Positions 1 to 6,171 of a stretch of DNA of 10,163 bases are shown one piece after another. The stretch comes from JBQTHI01 sp052390035 (GTDB lineage: Bacteria > Actinomycetota > Acidimicrobiia > Spongiisociales > ZC4RG35): contig JBQTHI010000061.1 of the NCBI GenBank assembly GCA_052390035.1, forward strand, positions 1 through 10,163, written 5' to 3'. The notes under the pieces are model-generated. The model made no database searches. It worked only from the letters and a program-made list of their open reading frames with translations, and was not told where the DNA came from. The number at the start of each line of letters is the position of its first letter. Within the stretch, counting starts at the first letter, position 1. Both the position numbers and the translations under genes were made by a program.

Positions 1-1
1 T

Positions 2-517
2 TCCTCCCCGGCGATCACCGTCCGCCCGGCCACGGTGGATGACTCCTCCCGGCTGGCAGAGATACACGTGCGGAGCTGGCAGGAGGCCTACCAAGGGATC
101 CTTACCGCCGATTTCCTCGCCGGCCTCTCCATACCCGACCGGGTGGCGTTTTGGGAGACGCGGCTTTCTTCCGTGGAACGAAACGAGGCGGTGCTGGTGG
201 CGGAGGTCGGAGCGATCCTCGCCGGGTTCGTCTTGCTGGGCCCCGCCCGCGACAACAGCGGCGATGGCGAAGTGCTGGCGATCTACCTTGACCCGGATCG
301 CTGGAGGCAGGGGATCGGCTCGACACTGATGGCTGCCGCCCAAGAGCGGTTGGCCTCACATGGGTTCGGAAGTGCCATCCTCTGGGTGCTCGAGCACAAC
401 GAGCGGGGCCGTCGGTTCTATGAGGCGATGGGCTGGCGGCTCGAGCCAGCCATCCAAGTCCTCAAGATCGGCGGGGTAGACGTCAACGAAGTTCGCTACC
501 GGCGGACGCTCACATGA
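2..517 (+). CDS. GNAT-family N-acetyltransferase (5' end outside window)
   Basis: This is probably an acetyl-CoA-dependent N-acetyltransferase of the GNAT superfamily; the substrate cannot be read from the sequence. The frame is open to the left edge. The residues before the first in-frame GTG (position 35) read ITVRPATVDD, which is the typical first beta strand of a GNAT fold, so the true start lies upstream of the window and GTG 35 would cut off that strand. The acetyl-CoA-binding motif A is visible as an acidic/hydrophobic strand (EVLAIYLDP) followed by the R/Q-x-x-G-x-G loop RQGIGS and a helix. Motif B follows as NERGRRFYEAMGW, the usual late-GNAT signature. The stop overlaps the start of the next gene (ATGA, 514-517), so the two are probably translated in a coupled way. 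The family call is strong; the role is unknown. Confidence 0.88.
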   Translation, partial: SSPAITVRPATVDDSSRLAEIHVRSWQEAYQGILTADFLAGLSIPDRVAFWETRLSSVERNEAVLVAEVGAILAGFVLLGPARDNSGDGEVLAIYLDPDRWRQGIGSTLMAAAQERLASHGFGSAILWVLEHNERGRRFYEAMGWRLEPAIQVLKIGGVDVNEVRYRRTLT

Positions 518-909
518 AGGTTGTGTGGATGATCGATTCTCCCGAGGTACCGGTCGCCGCATTGGTGGAACGGCTGCAACGACTCGATCCCGGCGTCAAC
601 CTCATCGGCTTGGCCAAAGAGGGTTCATCGGTCATCGAAGCGATGTTCGATCAGCTCGGTGAAGACGAGGACGCCCTGGCCAGCTTCCAGCCGGTTTCCG
701 ATGCCATCAAACAGGTGGTGGGCGGCCTCATCAGCCGCTCCATCGACCGGGACCAGCTCGCCACCCTGGCACTGCCCATGGTCGTCCGCCGGGCCTCACT
801 GGAGCGGGCCCTGACGAACCCACAGCCACGCACCCTGGCCGACATGACCGCTGTGATCGCCGCCCGCGGCCGGGTCGGGCTCTTCAGGCGCCCCGACGAC
901 GCGACTTGA
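514..909 (+). CDS. Hypothetical protein, 131 aa, coupled to GNAT gene
   Basis: I do not recognise this protein. It is soluble in appearance, with no signal peptide or membrane segment. It opens with a short beta strand (MKVVWMID), then an amphipathic helix and a second strand (VNLIGLAKEG), which could be the start of an alpha/beta domain. An acidic stretch (GEDEDA, about residues 49-54) is followed by mainly helical sequence and a basic C-terminus (GLFRRPDDAT). Its ATG overlaps the stop of the GNAT gene as ATGA, and codons are GC-ending like its neighbours, so it is very likely a real second gene of that operon. Its 3' end runs 26 bases into the convergent phosphatase gene. A role linked to the acetyltransferase is only suggested by the coupling. 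Confidence 0.72.
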   Translation: MKVVWMIDSPEVPVAALVERLQRLDPGVNLIGLAKEGSSVIEAMFDQLGEDEDALASFQPVSDAIKQVVGGLISRSIDRDQLATLALPMVVRRASLERALTNPQPRTLADMTAVIAARGRVGLFRRPDDAT

Positions 910-1678
910 TGGCCCATACGGCCAAGGCGGTGGCGACTCCGGTAGCGACGGCCGCTCCGGAGATGACCGGGCCCGGCCGTCCGATGTTGAACTTGGGCTG
1001 TAGATCGATCGGCTTTTCGAACTCGAGGATCTGCCAGTCGCGAGCATTGGCCAGCTCTCGCAGCTCCCGGTCAGGGTTGACCGCCACCGGATGACCAACC
1101 GTTTCCAGCATCGGCAGGTCGGTGGCCGAATCGGAATAGGCGAAAGAGTCGGGCAGGGAGATGTCATCTGTCGCAGCCATCTCCTTGATGGCCTGCGCCT
1201 TCCCCGGGCCATAGGCGTAGAACTCGATGTTGCCCGTGTATTTCCCCTCGCCGTCCAGCTCCGAGCGGGTTGCGATGACGTCGTCGAGCCCGAGGTATCG
1301 ACAGAGCGGTTGGACGATTTCCACCGGCGATGAGGAGATGACCACCACCCGGCGGCCGTCGCGCTGGTGCTGATCTATGATCGCCAGGGCTTCGGCGTAG
1401 ATCATCGGGGCGACCACCTCGTCGACGGTCTCGCCGACCAGGCGCTCGATCTCCGACTTGTCCCATCCCTTGGTCAGCTCGGCAAGCTCCTGGCGAACCC
1501 GTTCGAGCTGGCTGTGGTCGGCGCCGAAGAGCTGGTAATACGCCTGGGCGATCCCCGCCTTCAACAGGGCGCCGCGGTTGAGCAGGCCGGCGCGGTACAG
1601 CGGACGGGAGAACGCCAAGGTGGACGACCGGGCGATGATCGTCTTGTCGAGGTCGAAAAAGGCAGCCGTCCTGGGCAC
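884..1678 (-). CDS. HAD-IB family phosphatase with C-terminal membrane segment
   Basis: This 264-residue protein is a haloacid dehalogenase superfamily hydrolase of subfamily IB (SerB/CicA-like), expected to dephosphorylate a small molecule or lipid-like substrate through an aspartyl-phosphate intermediate. Motif I is FFDLDKT with D9 as nucleophile and D11 as acid/base; motif II is VVVISSS (about 111-117); the motif III lysine is in GPGKAQAI (K160); motif IV is YSDSATD (D183, D187). Residues 20-100 form the helical cap. Residues about 236-257 are hydrophobic and end in KSRRRGA, suggesting a C-terminal anchor with a basic tail. The start is GTG 1678, immediately before the first conserved strand. 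The open frame continues far upstream, but that part is antisense to the tad operon. A phosphatase of this kind diverges from tad operons in mycobacteria (Rv3661 next to Rv3660c). Substrate unknown. Confidence 0.9.
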   Translation of the reverse strand: MPRTAAFFDLDKTIIARSSTLAFSRPLYRAGLLNRGALLKAGIAQAYYQLFGADHSQLERVRQELAELTKGWDKSEIERLVGETVDEVVAPMIYAEALAIIDQHQRDGRRVVVISSSPVEIVQPLCRYLGLDDVIATRSELDGEGKYTGNIEFYAYGPGKAQAIKEMAATDDISLPDSFAYSDSATDLPMLETVGHPVAVNPDRELRELANARDWQILEFEKPIDLQPKFNIGRPGPVISGAAVATGVATALAVWAIKSRRRGA

Positions 1679-1685
1679 ATGCCAA

Positions 1686-1691
1686 ATTCTA
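1686..1691 (-). promoter_or_regulatory. Putative -10 element of a leaderless phosphatase transcript
   Basis: Reading the minus strand, TAGAAT lies 7 bases before the GTG start of the HAD phosphatase, and no Shine-Dalgarno sequence is present in the interval. This is the spacing expected when transcription starts at the start codon itself, as is common in actinomycetes. No convincing -35 hexamer is seen 16-19 bases upstream, so the call is tentative. Confidence 0.4.
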
Positions 1692-1811
1692 CGAAGGCGG
1701 GCGGATATGCCATGAGTCGGTAGGCCCCAGACAGAAGCTGTTCCTCGACCGGAGCGACCCACCCGCCGCAATCTTTCATCTATGCCACGGCCCGACCCGT
1801 TTGGCAAGGGG

Positions 1812-1840
1812 TTGGTGACCGGTCCGCCGGCTCGTACGTT
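1812..1840 (+). promoter_or_regulatory. Putative leaderless promoter of the tad operon
   Basis: The divergent gap 1679-1846 holds TTGGTG (1812-1817), a 17-base spacer and TACGTT (1835-1840), then 6 bases to the ATG at 1847. The hexamers and spacing fit a housekeeping sigma promoter, and the short distance to the ATG, without a Shine-Dalgarno sequence, implies a leaderless mRNA for the first gene. This is a pattern match only; no transcription data are available. I see nothing else convincing in the gap. Confidence 0.5.
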
Positions 1841-1846
1841 CAGCCG

Positions 1847-2398
1847 ATGGTGAGCCTGTTGGGCCTGCGGACCGAGATCGACTTCGTGCTCTCCGTCGTC
1901 GCCCCGCTCGGTTTGGCGGCAGCCGCCCCCGGCCCCGCCCTCGTGATCGATCTCGACCCGGCGGGTCCTCCCTATCCGGGAGAGCGGTCGTTGGCCGATT
2001 GGGTGGCCGAGGGCCCCACCCGGCCCGAGCTGATGCCCGGGGACGGCGCGGTGGCACTGCTGCGCAACGGCGGGGTGGCCTGGCCCGACACGGTCGATCT
2101 GATCGGCCGGCTCCAGACGGGCTGGCGTTCTGTCGTGCTGCGGATCCCACCCGCCGGCGATCGCCTGCCCTGGCCGGTGATTCCTGTCGTGCCATTGCTG
2201 CCCGGCCTCCTCGCCCCGAGCGGTGCCCGGGCAGCGATCTGGCAAAGCACGAGCGCCAAGGCGGTCGCTCCCGGTCCGGGTCCGATACTGCCGCCGCTCG
2301 GTCGGGCGACCCTCACCAAGTTGTTGTCGCCCCGCTTGGTTCCGGCCGGCCGCTGGATCAAGGCGTGGCGCCAGGTATGGGAGCTGCCGTGGCCCTGA
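1847..2398 (+). CDS. Shortened CpaE/TadZ-like protein lacking a P-loop
   Basis: This 183-residue protein occupies the place of the CpaE/TadZ-like (Ssd, Rv3660c-type) protein that opens actinobacterial tad operons; such proteins help place or regulate the pilus machine. Similarity is faint. ALVIDLDPAG (31-40) resembles the strand after the P-loop of MinD/ParA ATPases (LLVDADPxG), the region around SLADWVAEG and DGAVALLRNGG resembles the following CpaE-like segment, and SVVLRIPP (95-102) resembles the Walker B-like strand. Where a deviant Walker A (GGxGGxGKT/AST) should be, residues 5-14 read LGLRTEIDFV, with no glycine-rich loop. The N-terminal receiver-like domain of full-length relatives (usually above 300 residues) is also absent. 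ATG 1847 was chosen for its promoter spacing; GTG 1850 is an alternative. The 3' end overlaps tadA. The family assignment rests mainly on position. Confidence 0.62.
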   Translation: MVSLLGLRTEIDFVLSVVAPLGLAAAAPGPALVIDLDPAGPPYPGERSLADWVAEGPTRPELMPGDGAVALLRNGGVAWPDTVDLIGRLQTGWRSVVLRIPPAGDRLPWPVIPVVPLLPGLLAPSGARAAIWQSTSAKAVAPGPGPILPPLGRATLTKLLSPRLVPAGRWIKAWRQVWELPWP

Positions 2399-3447
2399 CC
2401 GAGCGCCTCATCGGCACCCTCCTCGAATCCGACGTGCCCTTCGATCGGAAACATCTTCGACCGGCGGTGCGCCGCCTGGCGGCTCACGAGGCGCCGCTGG
2501 CCGGCGAGGCGCTGATCGACCAGGTGGTCGACTCGCTGGTGGGGCTGGGACCGCTCGAGGCACTCCTCCGCGACCCGGCCGTCAGCGACGTGCTCGTCAA
2601 CGGACCCGACGACGTGTTTGTCGAGCGCGCCGGGGAACTGGTCCGCTCGCCGCTCTCGTTCCCCGACGCAACCGCCATTGTGGCGGCGGTCGAACGGGTC
2701 ATTGCCCCACTGGGGTTGCGCCTCGACCGCGCCGCTCCCACGGTCGATGCTCGTCTCCCGGATGGGAGCAGGCTGCACGCCGTGATCCCTCCGGCGGCGG
2801 TCGACCATCCGGTGCTGGCGGTCCGCCGATTTGTCCGCTCGATCCGCAGCCTAGATGGTCTGGTCGAGCTCGGCTCGATCACCGCCGGCCAGGCGAGCCG
2901 CTTGAGAGAGTTGGTGGCCAACCGGGCCAACCTGGTAGTGAGCGGCGGAACGGGCACCGGCAAGACCACCCTGCTGAATCTGCTGGCGACCGAGATCGCC
3001 GAGGGCCAGCGGGTGGTAACGATCGAAGACGCCGCCGAACTCGCCTTCCCCGGTCACGTCGTCCGGCTGGAGGGGAGACCGCCCAACTCGGAAGGCAAGG
3101 GCGAGATCACCCTGCGGGCCCTGCTCCATTCGGCGCTGCGGCTGCGGCCGGATCGGATCGTGGTGGGAGAGGTGCGCGGCGCCGAGGCCCTCGACATGGT
3201 CAATGCCCTCAACACCGGCCATGCCGGCTCGATGGCCACCGTCCACGCCAACAGCCCGGAGGAGGCGATGTGGCGGTTGGAGACCCTGGCACTCTCGGGC
3301 GAGGAGAGGGTGGGGGAGTTGGCGGTTAGACGGCAGTTGTGGTCGGCCATCGATGTGGTGATCCAGCTCGAGCGACAAGACGGGCGACGGCGAGTCGACG
3401 CCATCGGCGCGGTCAAGGGCGATCGGATCGAGGTGGAGCCGTGCTGA
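2377..3447 (+). CDS. tadA: TadA/CpaF-type pilus assembly ATPase
   Basis: This is the cytoplasmic secretion/assembly ATPase of the tad system (PulE-GspE/CpaF superfamily), which hydrolyses ATP to drive Flp pilus assembly through TadB/TadC. It has 356 residues. The N-terminal domain carries the family signature GLGPLEALLRD followed by VSDVLVNGPDDVFVERAG (about residues 49-86). Walker A is GGTGTGKTT (190-198), the Asp box contains TIEDAAEL, Walker B is RIVVGEVRG (about 260-268), and the His box is GHAGSMATVHANS (about 282-294). All catalytic elements look intact. The open frame extends left to 1999, but family similarity begins only after ATG 2377. GTG 2389 is a real alternative because GGGAG lies 5 bases before it. 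It overlaps the end of the CpaE-like gene, and its stop overlaps the tadB start. It is on the short side for CpaF, as is usual for the actinobacterial form. Confidence 0.95.
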   Translation: MGAAVALTERLIGTLLESDVPFDRKHLRPAVRRLAAHEAPLAGEALIDQVVDSLVGLGPLEALLRDPAVSDVLVNGPDDVFVERAGELVRSPLSFPDATAIVAAVERVIAPLGLRLDRAAPTVDARLPDGSRLHAVIPPAAVDHPVLAVRRFVRSIRSLDGLVELGSITAGQASRLRELVANRANLVVSGGTGTGKTTLLNLLATEIAEGQRVVTIEDAAELAFPGHVVRLEGRPPNSEGKGEITLRALLHSALRLRPDRIVVGEVRGAEALDMVNALNTGHAGSMATVHANSPEEAMWRLETLALSGEERVGELAVRRQLWSAIDVVIQLERQDGRRRVDAIGAVKGDRIEVEPC

Positions 3448-4112
3448 TCGGACTGGTGCTGGCCGTGGCCGTCGCCGGATGGGTTCCACCGCTCCCGGCC
3501 CTGCTCACCGCCCTTGTCTGGACCGAGCCGCTCGCCGCCCTCCCGGTGGTGTTGTTTGGGGCCGCCAAGGCATGGTCTGGCAGGCGGAGGTCCGCCCGCT
3601 CCGAGCTGATGGCAGCGTGGCTCCGATCGATCGCCGGCGAGCTTCGCGCCGGCCGGTCGCTTCGCATGGCGCTGGTGGGGGCGTCGCGGTCGGTACCCGA
3701 ACTTGCACTGGACGGGGTGGCCCGGCTGGCCGAGGCCGGGCGTCCGCTCGAGGAGGTCGCCCAGGCGATGGCGGCCCTCCCGGGGATGGGCTCGGCGGCT
3801 GCCATCCTGGTGGCGGCGGGGCGCACCGGCGGTTCGGTGGTGCCGGTCCTCGATGTTCTCGCCGGGGAGGCGACCGACGAGTCGGTGCTCGACCGCGAGC
3901 TCCGTTCTTCGACTGTGCAGGCCCGTTTGTCGGTGGCCATCGTTGGCGGGTTTCCACTTGCGGTGCTGGCGACCCAGCTTGCCGGGGGCGAGCTGGGCCG
4001 CTTGCTGGCCCGAGGGCCGGTGGGAGTCGGGATCGTCCTCGTCGGCACCGGACTGCTGCTCAGCGGACTGGGAGCCGTGGCCTTTCTCCTGCGAAGGGCG
4101 GCGCCATCGTGA
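3441..4112 (+). CDS. tadB: TadB-like inner-membrane platform protein (T2SF domain)
   Basis: This 223-residue membrane protein is a type II secretion system F-domain protein, the TadB half of the platform on which TadA acts. The N-terminus is hydrophobic (residues 1-45, two membrane segments). The T2SF cytoplasmic helical domain spans about 52-145 (ELMAAWLRSIAGELRAGRSL, then GVARLAEAGRPLEEV and ILVAAGRTGGS). Two more membrane segments lie at about 154-172 and 183-208. It is much shorter than proteobacterial TadB (about 300 residues) but typical for actinobacterial tad loci. GTG 3441 was chosen because it overlaps the tadA stop by 7 bases and is preceded by AGGTGGAG; GTG 3456 is possible. Its last codon overlaps the tadC start (GTGA, 4109-4112), indicating translational coupling. 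Confidence 0.88.
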   Translation: MLIGLVLAVAVAGWVPPLPALLTALVWTEPLAALPVVLFGAAKAWSGRRRSARSELMAAWLRSIAGELRAGRSLRMALVGASRSVPELALDGVARLAEAGRPLEEVAQAMAALPGMGSAAAILVAAGRTGGSVVPVLDVLAGEATDESVLDRELRSSTVQARLSVAIVGGFPLAVLATQLAGGELGRLLARGPVGVGIVLVGTGLLLSGLGAVAFLLRRAAPS

Positions 4113-4711
4113 CCCCGTCGATCCTCGGGTTGATCGATCGCTCACCGCTGGTGACGGCGACTGTTTGCGCCCTCACGATGCGTCATCCCTGGCTGGGTAC
4201 CGCCTTCCTGCTGCCGGTGATTCGCCGCCGCCTGGCGGCTCGTCGTCAGCGTCTCCGGCGCATGGCGGCCATCCCCGACCAGCAGGCCGCCGCCGCCCGG
4301 GTCATGCTGGTAGGGCTCACCGCCGGCATGTCGATAGTCAACACGCTGGAGATGGCCTTGGCCGCAGGCGGCGCCGGCCCCGTCGCCAAGGAGATGGGCC
4401 AGGTCTTGCGCACTTCCCGCCGGGAGGGGATCGCCGCCGCCCTCTCCGGCTCGCCTGGGCCTCTAACCCGCAGCCTCTTCTCCCGGCTCGCCCTGGCCTC
4501 AGTCAGCGGGGCGCCCATGGCAGACGCCGTAGCAAGCCACCTCGGGGAATTGCGAGCGGCGAAATACGGCCGGCAGTTGGAACGGGTCCGCCGTCTCCCC
4601 GTTTCGCTGCTCATTCCTCTCGGCCTTCTCATCCTTCCTGGTTTCGTAGTCCTCTTCGTTGGCCCGATCGTGCTCGGTTCCGTCGGCGATCTGCTGGGAA
4701 CCCTGCCATGA
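4109..4711 (+). CDS. tadC: TadC-like inner-membrane platform protein (T2SF domain)
   Basis: This 200-residue protein is the second T2SF platform component, expected to pair with TadB in the cytoplasmic membrane. An N-terminal hydrophobic stretch (about 13-38) is followed by a basic loop (RRRLAARRQRLRR), then the helical T2SF domain. There the pattern LVGLTAGMSIVNTLEMALAA (68-87) and, later, LALASVSGAPMADAVASHL (127-145) are the two typical F-domain helices. The C-terminal segment about 164-194 (LPVSLLIPLGLLILPGF onward) is strongly hydrophobic with the LP-L-I-PLGL-LPGF pattern common in actinobacterial TadC. The GTG start overlaps the tadB stop (GTGA). Like TadB it is short compared with proteobacterial homologues. 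Its stop is followed by a 54-base gap before flp, the largest in the operon. Confidence 0.88.
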   Translation: MTPSILGLIDRSPLVTATVCALTMRHPWLGTAFLLPVIRRRLAARRQRLRRMAAIPDQQAAAARVMLVGLTAGMSIVNTLEMALAAGGAGPVAKEMGQVLRTSRREGIAAALSGSPGPLTRSLFSRLALASVSGAPMADAVASHLGELRAAKYGRQLERVRRLPVSLLIPLGLLILPGFVVLFVGPIVLGSVGDLLGTLP

Positions 4712-4727
4712 GGTCACTTCCCACCGT

Positions 4728-4744
4728 CCCGGCCGGCCGCCGGG
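4728..4744 (+). promoter_or_regulatory. GC-rich hairpin between tadC and flp
   Basis: CCCGGC (4728-4733), a 5-base loop and GCCGGG (4739-4744) form a perfect 6-bp stem, ending 8 bases before the strong Shine-Dalgarno sequence of the pilin gene. No T-run follows, so it is not a classic intrinsic terminator. It could act as an mRNA-stabilising or processing element that lets pilin mRNA accumulate over tadABC. Such stems also arise by chance in GC-rich DNA. Confidence 0.35.
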
Positions 4745-4765
4745 TGCTGTCGAAAGGAGCCAGCC

Positions 4766-4966
4766 ATGCTGGCGGTTTGGGAACGGATCCTGGCAAGACT
4801 CCACCAGGACGAACGAGGGCAAGGAACCGTGGAGTATTTCCTCGTGATCCTTGCCGCCACCGCTTTGGCGATCATCCTGTTCCGCTGGATGCAGTCGAGC
4901 GGAGGCACCGGGATTATCAGCACCATCTTGGGCAAGGTGGTGAAGTGGGTCGCCGGGCAGTTCTAA
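4766..4966 (+). CDS. flp: Flp-type pilin (DUF4244-like)
   Basis: This 66-residue protein is the likely major pilin subunit of the tad pilus. A short charged leader (residues 1-18, ending DERG) is followed by the prepilin processing site G18|Q19 with glutamate at +5 (GQGTVEYF), exactly the class III/Flp pattern, and one hydrophobic helix (about 22-41). The mature protein would be only 48 residues, as expected for Flp. ATG 4766 is preceded by AAAGGAG (4753-4759) at 6 bases, the best ribosome-binding site I see in the tad operon, which suits a subunit needed in excess. It sits between tadC and tadE, the same place as Rv3656c in mycobacteria. No prepilin peptidase gene is in the window. The last 22 bases overlap the chosen tadE start. 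Confidence 0.92.
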   Translation: MLAVWERILARLHQDERGQGTVEYFLVILAATALAIILFRWMQSSGGTGIISTILGKVVKWVAGQF

Positions 4967-5328
4967 CCCGGGAGGTGGGCGGTGTCGCCTTGGAGATGGC
5001 GCTCACCGTGCCCACCCTGATCATCGTGCTGCTCGCCGTGCTGGAGGTGGCCGTTGTGGCCCGTCTCCAGCTCGAATTGGTGGCGGCTGCCCGCGAGGGG
5101 GCGCGAGTGGCCGCCACCGTCCCCGATCCGTCGCAGGCGGTGACTGCCGTCCAGAAGGCCATCGGCCCAAGGTTGGCCGACCGGGTGCGGGTGGTGGTAG
5201 ACCGTCCTCAGGTGGTTGGCCGGGCGGCGGTCGTGTCGGTGGTCATACGGCACCGCCTGGTCACCCCGCTGCTTCGTTGGATAACCGTCGATCTGCGCGG
5301 CCGGGGGGTGATGAGGGTTGAACGATGA
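4945..5328 (+). CDS. tadE: TadE-like pseudopilin
   Basis: This 127-residue membrane protein is of the TadE minor pseudopilin family. With the GTG 4945 start the N-terminus is basic (VGRRAVLTREVG) and is followed by GVALEMALTVP, giving a TadV-type cleavage site G12|G13 with glutamate at +5 (E17), then a hydrophobic helix (about 18-38). The later motif ELVAAAREGARVAA (44-57) is the classic TadE 'aREGAR' element. I chose GTG 4945 because it has AAGG 7 bases upstream and supplies a proper basic leader; GTG 4975 would leave only two residues before the cleavage site. The frame is open far upstream, but that part overlaps tadC and flp in another frame. It overlaps flp by 22 bases and the next gene by 11. 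Confidence 0.85.
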   Translation: MGRRAVLTREVGGVALEMALTVPTLIIVLLAVLEVAVVARLQLELVAAAREGARVAATVPDPSQAVTAVQKAIGPRLADRVRVVVDRPQVVGRAAVVSVVIRHRLVTPLLRWITVDLRGRGVMRVER

Positions 5329-5692
5329 CGATCGAGGGTCGGCCACGGTCCTTTCGATCGGGTTGACAGCGGTCCTTCTCGGGGTGGGGCTCGCCCTGCT
5401 CGCCGCCGAGCAGGTGGTGACCGCCCGGGCCAAGGCGGTGACGGCCGCCGACGCCGCCGCATTGGCCGCCGCCCCGGCAACCTTCCCACCGGTGGCGGGT
5501 GGGGCCGACCCCAAGGTCATCGCCGCCGACATCGCCTGGGCCAATGAGGCTCGTCTGATTCGCTGCCGCTGTCAGGTGGTTGCGTTCCCACAACCGCGAA
5601 CCGTGGAGGTCGAAGTCGAGGTGCGGACCCGCCTGGCGGTCATCGGATGGGTACGGGTGAGGGCCGCCAGCCGGGCCGAATACGTCCCTTAG
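5318..5692 (+). CDS. TadE-like/TadF-position protein (Rv3654c type)
   Basis: This 124-residue single-pass protein ends the tad operon and matches the actinobacterial 'helicase/secretion neighborhood TadE-like' family in position and pattern. It has a short acidic N-terminus with an RG (NDDDRG), a hydrophobic helix (about 8-30, SATVLSIGLTAVLLGVGLAL), and the characteristic helix ARAKAVTAADAAALAAA (36-52). A C-terminal beta-rich part follows with a CRC motif (C83, C85) and VEVEVEVRTRL. Unlike Flp and TadE, no glutamate stands at +5 after the RG, so processing by the prepilin peptidase is not expected. The start is TTG 5318: an in-frame stop at 5312 excludes anything earlier, and AGGG abuts the TTG. 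It overlaps the tadE stop by 11 bases. No clear terminator follows in the 44-base convergent gap. Confidence 0.82.
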   Translation: MNDDDRGSATVLSIGLTAVLLGVGLALLAAEQVVTARAKAVTAADAAALAAAPATFPPVAGGADPKVIAADIAWANEARLIRCRCQVVAFPQPRTVEVEVEVRTRLAVIGWVRVRAASRAEYVP

Positions 5693-5736
5693 TCAACGCG
5701 ATCACTGGCTTAAATGTTGATCGGCTCAAGGGTTGA

Positions 5737-6093
5737 TCATTGGGTGGGGAACACCTGTACTTCGCGCACCTCGATCGTGCCGTACTTCGATCCGGGGCAG
5801 CGGTGCGCCCACATGATCGCAGTGTCGAGATCGGGCGTGTCGAGCAGATAGAACCCACCCAACTGTTCTTTGGTCTCGGCGAAGGGGCCATCGACCACTT
5901 GGGCGGTGCCGTTCTGGTCGCGGACGCTTTTGGCGGTGGCGGTGGGGTGAAGGGCCTCGCCGGCAGTGAAAACGCCGGCGTTCCGCAGATCGACCGTGTA
6001 GTCGTTCCACTCTTTCATGTTCGCTTCCTGCTCCGCCGGAGTCCCCTGCCCGTAGGCCGACTCGTCGCCGTAGATCAGCAACAGGTACTGCAT
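5737..6093 (-). CDS. YCII-related (DGPF) protein, copy 1
   Basis: This 118-residue protein is of the YCII/DGPF family (YciI-like ferredoxin-fold dimers, activity mostly unknown). It starts MQYLLLIYGDE, the standard first strand, and has the hallmark VVDGPFAETKEQLGGFYLLD region (67-86), in which DGPF is residues 68-71. H49 and D68 are candidate active-site residues by family analogy. ATG 6093 is chosen because AAGGAGA lies just upstream; a longer frame to 6156 would run through its promoter. It is a clear paralogue of the protein at 8502-8855, aligning almost without gaps. It follows the helicase on the same strand after 78 bases but has its own ECF-type promoter (6139-6165), so it is probably controlled by the sigma factor at 8852-10096. 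Cellular role unknown. Confidence 0.92.
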   Translation of the reverse strand: MQYLLLIYGDESAYGQGTPAEQEANMKEWNDYTVDLRNAGVFTAGEALHPTATAKSVRDQNGTAQVVDGPFAETKEQLGGFYLLDTPDLDTAIMWAHRCPGSKYGTIEVREVQVFPTQ

Positions 6094-6138
6094 CTTCTTC
6101 TCCTTCGCTCCGGCGTCCTTCGCCTTGTGCGCTCTTAT

Positions 6139-6165
6139 GACGAACGTGTTCGGCACTTTTCGACA
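6139..6165 (-). promoter_or_regulatory. ECF42-type promoter of YCII copy 1
   Basis: On the minus strand TGTCGA (6165-6160) is followed by a 17-base spacer ending GTT and by CGTC (6142-6139). The YCII start lies 45 bases beyond the -10. The -35 and -10 agree with the TGTCGA / CG[A/T]C promoter reported for ECF42 sigma factors, as I recall it, and match the element upstream of the second YCII gene in both motifs and in spacing. It lies between the helicase stop and the YCII start, outside coding sequence. Confidence 0.8.
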
Positions 6166-6171
6166 GTGATT

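Noticed and set aside
35..37. GTG 35 as the start of the acetyltransferase
   Set aside because: It would remove the conserved ITVRPATVDD strand, which is encoded in frame before it.
1645..1670. TGTCGA-N16-CGTC on the plus strand pointing toward the tad operon
   Set aside because: The spacing is 16, not 17. The site lies inside the phosphatase gene, where the sequence is set by the conserved DLDKT codons. Kept only as a weak possibility that a genome-wide motif scan could revive.
884..2245. Long minus-strand open frame of 453 codons including the phosphatase
   Set aside because: The part upstream of GTG 1678 is antisense to the CpaE-like gene, low in complexity and rich in R/G/P. HAD similarity begins right at the GTG.
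1999..2376. N-terminal extension of TadA to position 1999
   Set aside because: The extra 126 residues are an out-of-frame shadow of the CpaE-like gene with no CpaF similarity. ATG 2377 or GTG 2389 fits the family start.
4748..4771. TGTCGA at 4748-4753 before flp as a possible third ECF promoter
   Set aside because: No CG[A/T]C occurs 16-18 bases downstream, and the site overlaps the Shine-Dalgarno sequence.
3703..4944. Very long frame leading into tadE, including an ATG at 4708 that overlaps the tadC stop
   Set aside because: It overlaps tadB, tadC and flp in another frame, and its translation is arginine/proline-rich. The flp frame has a perfect Shine-Dalgarno sequence and pilin motif, so tadE begins near 4945.
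5693..5736. TCAAC/GTTGA inverted repeat and repeated TTGATC in the convergent gap after the tad operon
   Set aside because: Only a 5-bp stem with an 18-base loop and no T-run; not a credible terminator.
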